This document shows positions 7,661 to 16,291 of a DNA stretch of 33,178 bases, one piece after another (position 1 is the stretch's first letter; the number at the start of each line of letters is the position of its first letter). Source of the stretch: Idiomarina sp. 34-48-12. Its GTDB lineage: Bacteria > Pseudomonadota > Gammaproteobacteria > Enterobacterales > Alteromonadaceae. Made by a program: the position numbers and the translations under genes. The stretch lies in assembly GCA_002279005.1 (NCBI GenBank), contig NCJS01000020.1, forward strand, positions 1 through 33,178, given 5' to 3'. A model generated the notes under the pieces. It saw only the letters and a list, made by a program, of their open reading frames with translations, had not been told where the DNA came from and ran no database searches.

Positions 7661-8573
7661 GCGCACATTAGCTGAAAGAAAGATTGTCATTTACTACAAC
7701 CAGCTGAGTAGACGCGCGCGGCGCTTAGCAAGCCGCTATCAGGTATTTTTTGAAAACGCAGCATACGACGTAAAGTTATTGCCAAGTTCAGCCAGTTCGG
7801 TGCGCGATCAGTCACAACTCACACAAGCCTGCGAGAGTGCTCACGAATGCGTAGTGATAGGTGGTGACGGCAGTATCAATATTGTGGTGAATGCGTTGAT
7901 TCAAGCTGAACTTCAGCTGCAGGTGGTGCTTACTGTGATACCGGTAGGCACCGGCAATGATTTTGCGCGTGATCACGGCTTAAAACACTGGAATTGGCGC
8001 ATGAAGACAGCGGTCGGCGCGCAGACTGAAGCCGTCGGCCATGTGCAATCAAACAACCAGAGCCGCTATTTCGTCAACCACATAGGAACCGGCTTAAGCG
8101 TTGATCTCATGCGCCTACAGCCACATTGGCTAAAGCAAAGCGCTGGGCATGTAAGTTATTTGATTGCGCTAGCGCGTTACTTGTTTGGTTCAATGACACG
8201 ACGTTCGCGCGTACGCCGCGGTAAGTATTGGGATGATGGTCAATTTGTGGCGTTAGGCCGTTATATTGGCGGTGGTTTTCTGGTGCATCCACACGCTGAC
8301 AGAACCAACGCCATGCTAGCGCGTATTCGTGTACCAAAAATGCCGCGCTGGCGACAAATTAAGGCCTTATTAAACGTTCTGAAAGGTCGTATTGAAACCA
8401 CGGCGGCAATTGAGTTTGAACGCGGTAAGCAATTTCAAATTGGCGATTCTGAGCACTCGCTCGAACTTGATGGTGATATTTACTTTCACGGTCCGGCAAC
8501 AGTGACGATCGCAACCGCAACTATTTTGGTATCAGTACCTTATTTTGAGATAACGAAAGGGGAGAATTCATGA
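7653..8573 (+). CDS. Diacylglycerol-kinase-family lipid kinase (YegS/BmrU type)
   Basis: A 306-residue cytoplasmic lipid kinase of the DAGK catalytic family (COG1597). The nucleotide-binding GGDGS is at residues 70-74 and the second conserved element PVGTGNDFAR at 97-106; the C-terminal part contains EHSLELDGD, the usual late motif of the family. YegS-like members phosphorylate phosphatidylglycerol or diacylglycerol; the substrate here cannot be read from the sequence. The N-terminal segment RKIVIYYNQLSRRARRL is the typical opening beta strand and helix, though with YYNQLS in place of the common NP-x-SG motif. The start overlaps cmoM by 8 bp and the stop overlaps the next gene as ATGA. Confidence 0.88.
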   Translation: MPERTLAERKIVIYYNQLSRRARRLASRYQVFFENAAYDVKLLPSSASSVRDQSQLTQACESAHECVVIGGDGSINIVVNALIQAELQLQVVLTVIPVGTGNDFARDHGLKHWNWRMKTAVGAQTEAVGHVQSNNQSRYFVNHIGTGLSVDLMRLQPHWLKQSAGHVSYLIALARYLFGSMTRRSRVRRGKYWDDGQFVALGRYIGGGFLVHPHADRTNAMLARIRVPKMPRWRQIKALLNVLKGRIETTAAIEFERGKQFQIGDSEHSLELDGDIYFHGPATVTIATATILVSVPYFEITKGENS

Positions 8574-9439
8574 GTACCAGCTGTGCATTTATTGGTTTAG
8601 GCGTAATGGGCTATCCGATGGCGGGACACCTGCAACAAGGCGGCTTTACCACCAAGGTTTACAATCGCACTACGGCGAAGGCGGAAAAGTGGGCACAAGC
8701 CTATCACGGTGAATTTGCTCAGACGCCTGCAGCTGCGGCAGAAGGCGCTGAATTTGTCATGCTTTGCGTTGGCAACGATGACGATGTTCGTAGCGTAGTT
8801 TATGGCGATGACGGTGTGTTGGCGACGATGAAGGCAGGCAGTGTGCTGATTGATCACACCACAGCTTCTGCAGAACTTGCCAAAGAACTTGCTCAAGCTT
8901 GTCATGAACGTGGTATTGGGTTTTTAGATGCGCCGGTTTCAGGTGGGCAGCAGGGCGCTGAGAACGGCGTGTTAACAGCCATGATTGGTGGAGATAAAGA
9001 AGCATTTGATCGGGTTAATCAAGCGCTCACATGCTACGCCAAAACCCGGGAATACATGGGCCCAGCGGGGCACGGTCAGTTGGCCAAAATGGTGAATCAG
9101 ATTTGTATTGCTGGCGTGGTTCAAGGTTTATCGGAAGGCCTACAGCTAGCGCGCAAAGTTGGTTTAGACCCAGACACTTTAATCAATGCAATCAGCCAAG
9201 GTGCAGCAGGTTCATGGCAAATGAAAAATCGTTATAGAACCATGTGGGAACAACATTATGAGCATGGTTTCGCGGTTGATTGGATGCGTAAAGACTTGAA
9301 AATTGCACTGAGCGAAGCTGAGCGTCAAGGTTTAAGCATGCCGCTAACCGCATTGGTTGATCAGTTTTACGCCGAAGTACAAAAAATGGGTGGCTCTCGT
9401 TGGGATACGTCGAGTTTATTGGCTCGCCTAGAGAAATAA
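8570..9439 (+). CDS. NAD(P)-dependent beta-hydroxyacid dehydrogenase (3-hydroxyisobutyrate dehydrogenase family)
   Basis: A 289-residue oxidoreductase. The Rossmann motif GLGVMG is at residues 9-14, the substrate-binding DAPVSGGQQGAENG near 120, and the catalytic-lysine motif GHGQLAKMVNQ near 165. The family covers 3-hydroxyisobutyrate, tartronate semialdehyde, glyoxylate and succinic semialdehyde reductases; which one applies cannot be decided by eye. A strong ribosome site (AAAGGGGAG) lies just before the ATG, stronger than those of the upstream genes in the overlapping set. The gene ends the four-gene operon, with a strong terminator 32 bp downstream. Confidence 0.88.
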   Translation: MSTSCAFIGLGVMGYPMAGHLQQGGFTTKVYNRTTAKAEKWAQAYHGEFAQTPAAAAEGAEFVMLCVGNDDDVRSVVYGDDGVLATMKAGSVLIDHTTASAELAKELAQACHERGIGFLDAPVSGGQQGAENGVLTAMIGGDKEAFDRVNQALTCYAKTREYMGPAGHGQLAKMVNQICIAGVVQGLSEGLQLARKVGLDPDTLINAISQGAAGSWQMKNRYRTMWEQHYEHGFAVDWMRKDLKIALSEAERQGLSMPLTALVDQFYAEVQKMGGSRWDTSSLLARLEK

Positions 9440-9471
9440 TTACTAACAGCCAAATTGATATCAGTCAATAA

Positions 9472-9498
9472 AAAACCCCAGCCAATAGCTGGGGTTTT
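9472..9498. terminator. Bidirectional rho-independent terminator
   Basis: An 11-bp perfect stem (AAAACCCCAGC / GCTGGGGTTTT) around the loop CAATA, with A-rich and T-rich flanks, serves the converging dehydrogenase operon (plus) and the DUF1329 gene (minus). Confidence 0.93.
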
Positions 9499-9524
9499 CT
9501 TTAAGCCTGAAGCTCAAGCGCTAA

Positions 9525-10880
9525 TTAGCGAATACCCATACGACGGAGTGCGCCGGTAGAGAAATCACCACGTACTGGCTCGATATCGAAGTTCATGTAT
9601 TCACTTTCTTCGTTCGCCAGACCAAGCAGAATGTAACGACCGGAGTTCAAGTCATACAATGCTTCAGCAGCCATCCACGGGGTATCGTGGTAGTAGAACT
9701 GAGTATTGTAAGCTTCGGCTACACGCCATAACTCGCCACGACCGTCATAATGGTCAATCACTGACGCTGTCCACGTATCTTCATCGATAAACATGTGACG
9801 CGTTGCGTAGATGTGACGCTCGCCATCTTTCAGAGTGCCTTTCACTTCCCAAACACGGTGCTTCTCGTAACGCACGTAGTCTTGGTTCATATGGCCTGGG
9901 CCGATGATATCGTCATACGACAAGCTGGTGTCCATCAACTTATAGTTGTTGTATGGAATGAGCATTTCTTTCTTGCCTACGAGTTCCCAGTTGTACTTGT
10001 CTGGCGCACCGTTGAACATATCAAGGCCGTCAGAAGTACGTAAGTCGTCAGAAGCGGTACCTGGACCGTCATAAGCAACTGATGGCGCTTTGCGAACACG
10101 GCGCTGACCGGCGTTGTATAACCATGCACGGCGCGATTCTTTCACCTGATCAATTGTTTCGTGTACAAGCAGTACGGTACCGGTCATACGAGCTGGTGCC
10201 AGAACTTCTTGCAAAAAGTAAAACAGAACGTTGTCATCGTCAGCTTCGCGACCGGTTTTCAAGTACTCAGGGAATGCCAGTGATTCGCGCAGCAGTACCG
10301 GAACAAAGTCGCCGTTCTCTAGAACTGGAAATTGGTTCACTAGACGTTCTACTGCACCACCGCGATAACGGGTGATGTGGTTCCAGATAATCTCAAGACC
10401 ATTGGCAGGAATTGGGAATGGCACGTGCTTATCGAAATTCGCAAGGCCGTTACCACCAGCAACCAATTCTGCATTGGCAGCGTTTTTCGCAATCACGTCA
10501 TAAACTTCTTGCGGGTAGGCAGCAGTACGATGCGTTGGGTACACATGCATTTTGTATTCAGGATATTTTTTAAACATTGCTACCTGACCAGCTGATAGCA
10601 GGTCTTGGTATTGGTCAACGTTATCCGCCGTGATGGTATATAGCGGCTGCTCGTCAGCGAACGGATCGGCTGGGCGCTCAGGCGCTTCACCATCAGCTTG
10701 TTTGCTGTAACCACCTGTCCATGCTGGAATAGAACCGTCAGCGTTGGCTGCTTTAACTGCACCGACTGGCGTTAAATCGTTCCCCAAACGCGCGGCTTCT
10801 TCTGGGCTAACTTTTGCCATGACCGTAGCGGACACAACAGATAGCGCAAAAATACCGGCTTTTAGCATCATTTTATTCAT
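9525..10880 (-). CDS. DUF1329 family exported protein
   Basis: A 451-residue protein with a signal peptide (hydrophobic 6-20, likely cleavage after VMA at residue 22) followed by a DUF1329 domain (PF07044), seen in SPEEAARLGNDLTPVGA, NADGSIPAWTGGY, the AMFKKYPEYKMHVYPTHRTAAYP region and RHIYATRHMFIDEDTW. DUF1329 proteins are predicted to have a LolA/LolB-like half-barrel and to lie in the periplasm or at the outer membrane. They are commonly encoded with DUF1302, YCF48-type and MMPL/RND proteins, and the last two are directly divergent here, so a role in moving a hydrophobic compound is likely but not shown. No DUF1302 gene is present. An AAGGA lies 8-9 nt before the ATG. Confidence 0.9.
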   Translation of the reverse strand: MNKMMLKAGIFALSVVSATVMAKVSPEEAARLGNDLTPVGAVKAANADGSIPAWTGGYSKQADGEAPERPADPFADEQPLYTITADNVDQYQDLLSAGQVAMFKKYPEYKMHVYPTHRTAAYPQEVYDVIAKNAANAELVAGGNGLANFDKHVPFPIPANGLEIIWNHITRYRGGAVERLVNQFPVLENGDFVPVLLRESLAFPEYLKTGREADDDNVLFYFLQEVLAPARMTGTVLLVHETIDQVKESRRAWLYNAGQRRVRKAPSVAYDGPGTASDDLRTSDGLDMFNGAPDKYNWELVGKKEMLIPYNNYKLMDTSLSYDDIIGPGHMNQDYVRYEKHRVWEVKGTLKDGERHIYATRHMFIDEDTWTASVIDHYDGRGELWRVAEAYNTQFYYHDTPWMAAEALYDLNSGRYILLGLANEESEYMNFDIEPVRGDFSTGALRRMGIR

Positions 10881-10957
10881 TGTGCTTTTCCTTGTTGTTC
10901 TTGATATGCTTGCTTTACCGCAATAAAGCTACATCAAAACTTAACAAAATTAAATGG

Positions 10958-11006
10958 CCAACTGATACTAGCGTTAAAACAGTGTTCGTTGTAAGGTATC
11001 AGCTGG
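10958..11006. repeat. Inverted repeat in the divergent DUF1329/YCF48 intergenic region, possible operator
   Basis: CCAACTGATAC (10958-10968) and GTATCAGCTGG (10996-11006) are reverse complements with one mismatch, 27 bp apart, in the middle of the 222-bp gap between the divergent genes. The placement suits a shared regulator site, but no factor can be named. Nothing else is assigned in the gap. Confidence 0.4.
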
Positions 11007-11102
11007 TTTGACCTCTAGTTATTTTTCCATAGCATGTATCGCGAATTGGAAATTTGCAACTATTTAACAAGATATAAGACTCAGAATTTTTACGAGGGTT
11101 CC

Positions 11103-12270
11103 ATGATAAAAGCGACAGCTTGTGCTGGTGCAGCAGTAATCGCGGCCTTATATGGCGCGCCAACGTTTGCGAATGCAGACACGATTACTGATTATGAAGT
11201 GATTAATGCACCAGCAATGAAGGCCGCAAAAGCATCGAAAGCGGTGCTTACCGAAATTACCCAAACCGATAATTATACGGTAGCCGTTGGTGACTACGGC
11301 GTCGTGCTTTACCGTGCAGCTGGCCAGAATGAATGGCAGCAAGCCGATGTGCCAACCAGTGTATTATTTACCTCAGTGGACTTTGTTGATGCCGATCATG
11401 GTTGGGCTGTTGGCCATCATGGCGTAATTGCTGCGACGAAAGACGGCGGCAAAAGTTGGGAAGTACAGTTAGATGGTTTCGAGTTTATTAACTTGCAGCA
11501 ACAGCATTTTCAGAGTGTTGTGGATGAATTAACCGCTGAGCTTGATAGCCTTGATGGTTCTGATGCCGATGCCGAAGATGAATTGGCATTTGAACTTGAT
11601 AATGCCTCATTTTTATTGGAAATGGCGGAAGCAGCTGACGCTGAAGGTCCAACCAAACCATTTCTAGATGTTCGTGCGGTAAGCCAAGATGTGATTTTTG
11701 CGGTAGGCGCCTATGGCACACTGATTCGGTCACGTGACGGCGGTGAAAGCTGGGATATTCTTGATGACCGCTTGGAAAACCCTGACGGCTATCACTTAAA
11801 ATGCTTTAAGTTCTGATGATCACTATGTGTATGTCGCGGGTGAAGCAGGGCAACTTTTCCGTAGTGCAGACCTCGGTGATTCGTGGGAATTGCTAGATTC
11901 GCCATATTACGGCTCGTTTTTCGGTTTACATGTAGACAGCAAAAACCGCTTATGGGTAGTTGGCTTGCGCGGCAATATTTTTGTCAGCGATGACCAAGGC
12001 GACAGCTTCAATCAAATTAAATTGCCTGACAACGTGAATATCAACTCAGTGGTTGATGCGCCCAACGGTGGTGTTTACTTAGTTGGTAATGCCGGTGTGA
12101 TTGGTTGGGTTGATACCGCAGGTAATATTAAGCAGATGACCCACAGCTCGGGTGCTGCCCTTACTGACCTTGTAGCCCATGACGATGGTCGCTTGACCGT
12201 TGTTGGTCAACGCGGCGTATTAGAAATTACCGATTTTGAATCGGAATCCTCAGCACAAACCCAAGAATAA
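11103..12270 (+). pseudogene. YCF48/BNR-type beta-propeller protein, interrupted by a single-base frameshift
   Basis: The frame starting at 11103 (GAGGG ribosome site at 11094-11098) has a signal peptide and then YCF48/BNR propeller repeats with DGGKSWEV and DGGESWDIL, plus an acidic helical insertion at about 135-180. It stops at 11816 after 237 residues. Removing one A from AAAA at 11798-11801 restores the reading YHLNALSSDDHYVYVAGEAGQLF and continues in the next frame through DLGDSWELL and DQGDSFNQI to a stop at 12270, giving a normal 388-residue protein. The ATG at 11827 has no ribosome site, so the 3' part is not a separate gene. Related proteins accompany MMPL/RND exporters and DUF1329. 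The cause may be a real mutation or a sequencing error. Confidence 0.85.
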
Positions 12271-12288
12271 TAAAGGAACAATAGCAGC

Positions 12289-14622
12289 ATGTCTGAACAG
12301 TCTATTGAGTCAAAAAGCGTGTGGTTAGAACGCGCGCTCTTCAACTTTCGTCCATTGTGGTTTGTGATATTCGCAGTACTGACTGCGTTTTTGGCGTGGC
12401 ATGCCAGTCAGGTTCGTCCTGAAGCTAGCTTCACCAAAATGATTCCAACCCAGCACGAATTTATCCAGAACTACTTTAAGCACCAAGAAGACCTTGCCAG
12501 TTTGGGTAACGTGGTGCGTATTGCCGTTGAAACCACAGACGGCGATATCTTTACTCCTGAATTTCAAAAAACACTGCAAGAGATTACCGATGAAGTGTTC
12601 TTTATTCCGGGCGTTAACCGCAGTGGCTTAAAAAGTATTTGGACGCCGAATGTCCGTTGGAGCGAAGTAACCGAAGAAGGTTTTGTCGGCGGTCCGGTTA
12701 TTCCAGATAACTGGGATGCTTCAGAGCGTTCGTTAGACCAACTGCGTACCAACGTATTGCGCTCGGGCGAAGTGGGTAACTTAGTTGCGAATAACTTTAA
12801 ATCAGCGCTAATTTTAGTGCCACTGAATGAAGTAAACCCAGATACGGGTGAAGCACTCGATTATCAGCAATTCTCGCAACAGCTCGAAGAGCGTATTCGC
12901 GACAAATATCAAACCGAGAACGTGAAAGTTCATATCACTGGTTTTGCCAAAGTGATTGGTGATTTGATCGAGGGCGCTTACCAAGTAGGCTTGTTCTTCG
13001 TGATTGCGATTGTCATCACATTGTTGATGCTGTTCTGGTATAGCCGCTGCTGGCGTAGTGCCTTTGCAGTGCTGTCTTGTTCGATTATCGCCGTTGTTTG
13101 GCAGCTCGGTATTATCAAGTTAATTGGTTCAGGCATTAACCCTTACTCAATGCTGGTACCGTTCTTGGTGTTCGCAATTGGCGTGAGTCACGGCGTTCAA
13201 ATAATTAATGCGATCAGCAATAACCGTGTTGATGGTCACGATAAATTTGCCGCAAGCCGCCTAGCTTTCCGTTCACTTTATATTGCTGGCTTAACCGCAC
13301 TGATTTCTGATGCGATTGGTTTCACTACATTGATGGTGATTGATATTGAAGTGATTCAAGAGCTAGCCATTGCAGCAAGTATTGGTGTGGCAGTGGTGGT
13401 ATTGACTAATTTAGGTCTGTTACCAATTATCATGTCATACACTGGTGTATCTCCGAAGGGTGTTGAGTACATGCGTACCTCACGTGAGGAGCAACACCCT
13501 ATGTTGGCTTTCTTTGGGCGCTTCTCGCAACCGAAGTGGGCTTACAGTGCGTTAGTTGTGGCATTGATTGGTTTGACTTGGGGTCTGGTTTACAGCCAGC
13601 AAATGAAGATTGGTGACTTAGACGCTGGTGCACCAGAGCTTCGCCCTGATAGCCGTTACAACCTTGATAATAAATTCATTGTCGATAATTACAGCTCAAG
13701 TACCGATATTTTCGTGGTGATGGCAGAAACAGCACCAAGCCAATGTATTGCCTATGACAACTTAGAGCTTATGGATCGCTTTAGCTGGCACATGGAAAAT
13801 ACGCCAGGCGTACAAGACGTGAAATCGGTTGTCTATGTCGCGAAAATGGGCTCATTTGGGTTAAACGAGGGTAACCTGAAATGGTTTAGCTTGAACCGTA
13901 ATCAATATGTTTTGAATGCAAATACAGGCCGTACACCTCCGGGTTTAATCAATCCTGATTGCTCCATGGCGCCAATTATTATTTATTTGAATGATCATAA
14001 AGCTGAAACGTTGCAAACGGTCGTCGCGTCGGTGAATAGCTTTAACCAGCAATATCAGCAAGAAGGCTTAGATTTGCTGATGGCCGCGGGTAACTCAGGT
14101 ATTGAAGCGGCAACGAACTCAGTTATTGAGTCAGCGCAGACCAAAATGCTTTTGTGGGTATACGGCGTGGTAATTGTGCTGTGTTTGATTACGTTCCGCA
14201 GTATTCGCACGGTAACCTGTATTGTCCTGCCACTGATGTTAACCACTATCATGAGCCAAGGCTTAATGGCTGTGCTCGGCATTGGTGTGAAAGTAGCGAC
14301 GCTGCCGGTGATTGCACTTGGTGTTGGTATTGGTGTGGATTACGGTATTTACATTTACACCAAAATTCGTGAAGGCTTGGCGCAAGGCAAGCACCTGAAC
14401 GATAGCTACAAATATGCGTTAGATAGCACAGGTAAAGCCGTAGGTTTCACCGGTTTAACGCTAGCGATTGGTGTGGCGACTTGGATTTTCTCACCGATTA
14501 AATTCCAAGCCGATATGGGTATTTTGCTGACCTTTATGTTCCTCTGGAACATGTTAGGTGCGCTGATTCTAATACCAGCCTTGGCGCGCTTCTTTGCGCG
14601 CTTCGGCAAGCAAATTCACTAA
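12289..14622 (+). CDS. MMPL/RND superfamily exporter
   Basis: A 777-residue inner-membrane protein of the RND superfamily, COG1033 (MMPL) type. One membrane segment lies near residues 20-38, followed by a periplasmic loop (about 45-225), a block of five segments with FLVFAIGVSHGVQIINAI (about 230-385), a segment near 418-435, a second periplasmic loop, and a second block (about 620-770) with ALGVGIGVDYGIYIYTKIREGL. This internal duplication is typical of the family. The substrate is unknown; relatives move lipids, hopanoids or other hydrophobic compounds. The gene follows the propeller gene by 18 bp with an AAAGGA ribosome site, so they form one unit, divergent from DUF1329. It is intact although the gene before it is frameshifted. 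Confidence 0.9.
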   Translation: MSEQSIESKSVWLERALFNFRPLWFVIFAVLTAFLAWHASQVRPEASFTKMIPTQHEFIQNYFKHQEDLASLGNVVRIAVETTDGDIFTPEFQKTLQEITDEVFFIPGVNRSGLKSIWTPNVRWSEVTEEGFVGGPVIPDNWDASERSLDQLRTNVLRSGEVGNLVANNFKSALILVPLNEVNPDTGEALDYQQFSQQLEERIRDKYQTENVKVHITGFAKVIGDLIEGAYQVGLFFVIAIVITLLMLFWYSRCWRSAFAVLSCSIIAVVWQLGIIKLIGSGINPYSMLVPFLVFAIGVSHGVQIINAISNNRVDGHDKFAASRLAFRSLYIAGLTALISDAIGFTTLMVIDIEVIQELAIAASIGVAVVVLTNLGLLPIIMSYTGVSPKGVEYMRTSREEQHPMLAFFGRFSQPKWAYSALVVALIGLTWGLVYSQQMKIGDLDAGAPELRPDSRYNLDNKFIVDNYSSSTDIFVVMAETAPSQCIAYDNLELMDRFSWHMENTPGVQDVKSVVYVAKMGSFGLNEGNLKWFSLNRNQYVLNANTGRTPPGLINPDCSMAPIIIYLNDHKAETLQTVVASVNSFNQQYQQEGLDLLMAAGNSGIEAATNSVIESAQTKMLLWVYGVVIVLCLITFRSIRTVTCIVLPLMLTTIMSQGLMAVLGIGVKVATLPVIALGVGIGVDYGIYIYTKIREGLAQGKHLNDSYKYALDSTGKAVGFTGLTLAIGVATWIFSPIKFQADMGILLTFMFLWNMLGALILIPALARFFARFGKQIH

Positions 14623-14627
14623 TTGAT

Positions 14628-16265
14628 TTAGTTCACAACAGATTCGGCGTCGGCGAGTACAAAGTCGGCGCCTATATCTGCAATCACCATGGTTGGTGCA
14701 TTGGTATTGCCGCTAACGACAGTTGGCATAATTGATGCGTCAATAACGCGCAAGTTTCTTACGCCATTCACTCGCAGTTGTGGATCAACCACGGCGTTGG
14801 CATCGTTACCCATACGGCAGGTGCTGGTTGGGTGATATATTAAGCCGATATTCGCGGTAATTCGTTCCAGTAACGCCTTATCTGAAGTTGCCTCACCAGG
14901 CCAAACCTCGCCACCATTGTGCGTCTGCAAGGGCTTTTGATTCATAATTTCTCGAACTTGTTTAACCCCAGAAAGCAGGGCTGCTTTGTCAGCCTCATTA
15001 TTGAGGAAATTGTATTCAAAGTGCGGTGGATGAGCCGGATCGCGGTTTACCAGACGCAACTCACCCCGCGCTTGTGGTCGCAATACGCACACATGACAGG
15101 CATAGCCGTGGGTCAATGCCGGCCATAAATCCCAGCCACTGTCGTTAAATCGCGTTGAAACGAAGTGCAGTTGTAGGTCAGGATCGTTGAGATCGGGCTG
15201 GCTTTTGATAAAACCACCGACCTCGGCTGGCGAAACAGCCAACGGCCCTGTTTTGTGACGTTTATACTGCCACCAGGCGGCAGCCATTTTCAGTGCACCT
15301 CGGGGAGTGATGCTGATACCATCCTTACGTTTATTCCGGTAATGAATCATCACATCCACGTGGTCTTGTAGGTTCTTACCAACCTCAGGGCTGTTGGCCA
15401 CGACAGGTATACCATGTTGTTCGAGTTGATGTTTAGGGCCAATACCAGAGAGCAATAATATTTGCGGTGAATTGATCGCGCCACCAGCAACAATCACTTC
15501 ACGATGCGCGGACGCAACATAGGCCTTACCGTGCTGGCGAAATTGAATACCATTGGCGCGTTTATTCTCGCCGGAACCTTCAATGGTAATACGCTCCACC
15601 AAGCTATGCGTAAAAACCGTTAAATTTGAGCGTTGGCGCGCCGGTTCAAGAAATGCTTTTCGAGCACTGAAACGTGCATTCTCAAAAATTGTAAACTGAA
15701 ATGGCCCAACGCCGTAAAGCTTCTCACCATTAAAGTCAGGATTAAATGGGATACCGGCAGCAACACCGGCCTCAACAAACATCTTCGCAGCCGTAAAATA
15801 AACGGGAACATCACTGACTTTTAATGGGCCATCGGCACCGTGGAAGTCATTGGCACCTCGTTGGTTGCACTCTAGTTTACGAAAACGCTCAAGAACGTTT
15901 TGCCAGCCCCAATCAGCTGAACCCACCGAGGCCCAATGGTCGTAATCGCTCGCAACGCCGCGGGTATAAATCATGGCATTAATTAAACTACTTCCACCGA
16001 GACCCTTGCCGCGTGGGGTGTAAAGACCTTTGCCGTTGCGCAGCGGTGGTTTGTCAGCGCTACGATAGAGCCAATTGAAGGCTTTGCTGTGCATGAACCG
16101 AATCACGCCGCCAGGCATATCGCTAAACGGTGATTGACCTTCGCCGCCGGCTTCAAATAATGCAACACGATAGTTCCCGCAAGCAGTAAGTCGGTCGGCG
16201 AGTACACAACCCGCTGTGCCACCGCCGACAATAATGTAATCAAAATGCAACGCCGCTTGGTTCAT
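14628..16265 (-). CDS. GMC family FAD-dependent oxidoreductase (choline/alcohol dehydrogenase-like)
   Basis: A 545-residue glucose-methanol-choline oxidoreductase. The FAD dinucleotide-binding motif is DYIIVGGGTAGCVLADRL near the N-terminus. The first GMC signature region is GKGLGGSSLINAMIYTRG, the second is GGAINSPQILLLSGIGP, and the C-terminal catalytic region has HPTSTCRMG and VVSGNTNAPTMVIAD. It resembles BetA and AlkJ-type dehydrogenases; without a betB or transporter nearby, choline is not a safe substrate, and a primary alcohol is equally possible. I used the ATG at 16265; a GTG one codon earlier (16268) is an alternative. It follows exonuclease I by 26 bp on the same strand and converges on the exporter gene with only 5 bp between the stops. 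Confidence 0.9.
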   Translation of the reverse strand: MNQAALHFDYIIVGGGTAGCVLADRLTACGNYRVALFEAGGEGQSPFSDMPGGVIRFMHSKAFNWLYRSADKPPLRNGKGLYTPRGKGLGGSSLINAMIYTRGVASDYDHWASVGSADWGWQNVLERFRKLECNQRGANDFHGADGPLKVSDVPVYFTAAKMFVEAGVAAGIPFNPDFNGEKLYGVGPFQFTIFENARFSARKAFLEPARQRSNLTVFTHSLVERITIEGSGENKRANGIQFRQHGKAYVASAHREVIVAGGAINSPQILLLSGIGPKHQLEQHGIPVVANSPEVGKNLQDHVDVMIHYRNKRKDGISITPRGALKMAAAWWQYKRHKTGPLAVSPAEVGGFIKSQPDLNDPDLQLHFVSTRFNDSGWDLWPALTHGYACHVCVLRPQARGELRLVNRDPAHPPHFEYNFLNNEADKAALLSGVKQVREIMNQKPLQTHNGGEVWPGEATSDKALLERITANIGLIYHPTSTCRMGNDANAVVDPQLRVNGVRNLRVIDASIMPTVVSGNTNAPTMVIADIGADFVLADAESVVN

Positions 16266-16291
16266 CACGCTATCTCGTGGTTTGTTGATTA

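Noticed and set aside
11790-11830. Programmed ribosomal frameshift in the propeller gene
   Set aside because: The A4 run is too short for transcriptional slippage, there is no known +1 slippery codon, no internal ribosome-site stimulator and no obvious downstream stem; a mutation or base-call error is simpler.
11827-12270. Separate small gene of 147 residues
   Set aside because: It has no ribosome site or signal peptide and starts in the middle of a propeller blade that continues from the upstream frame.
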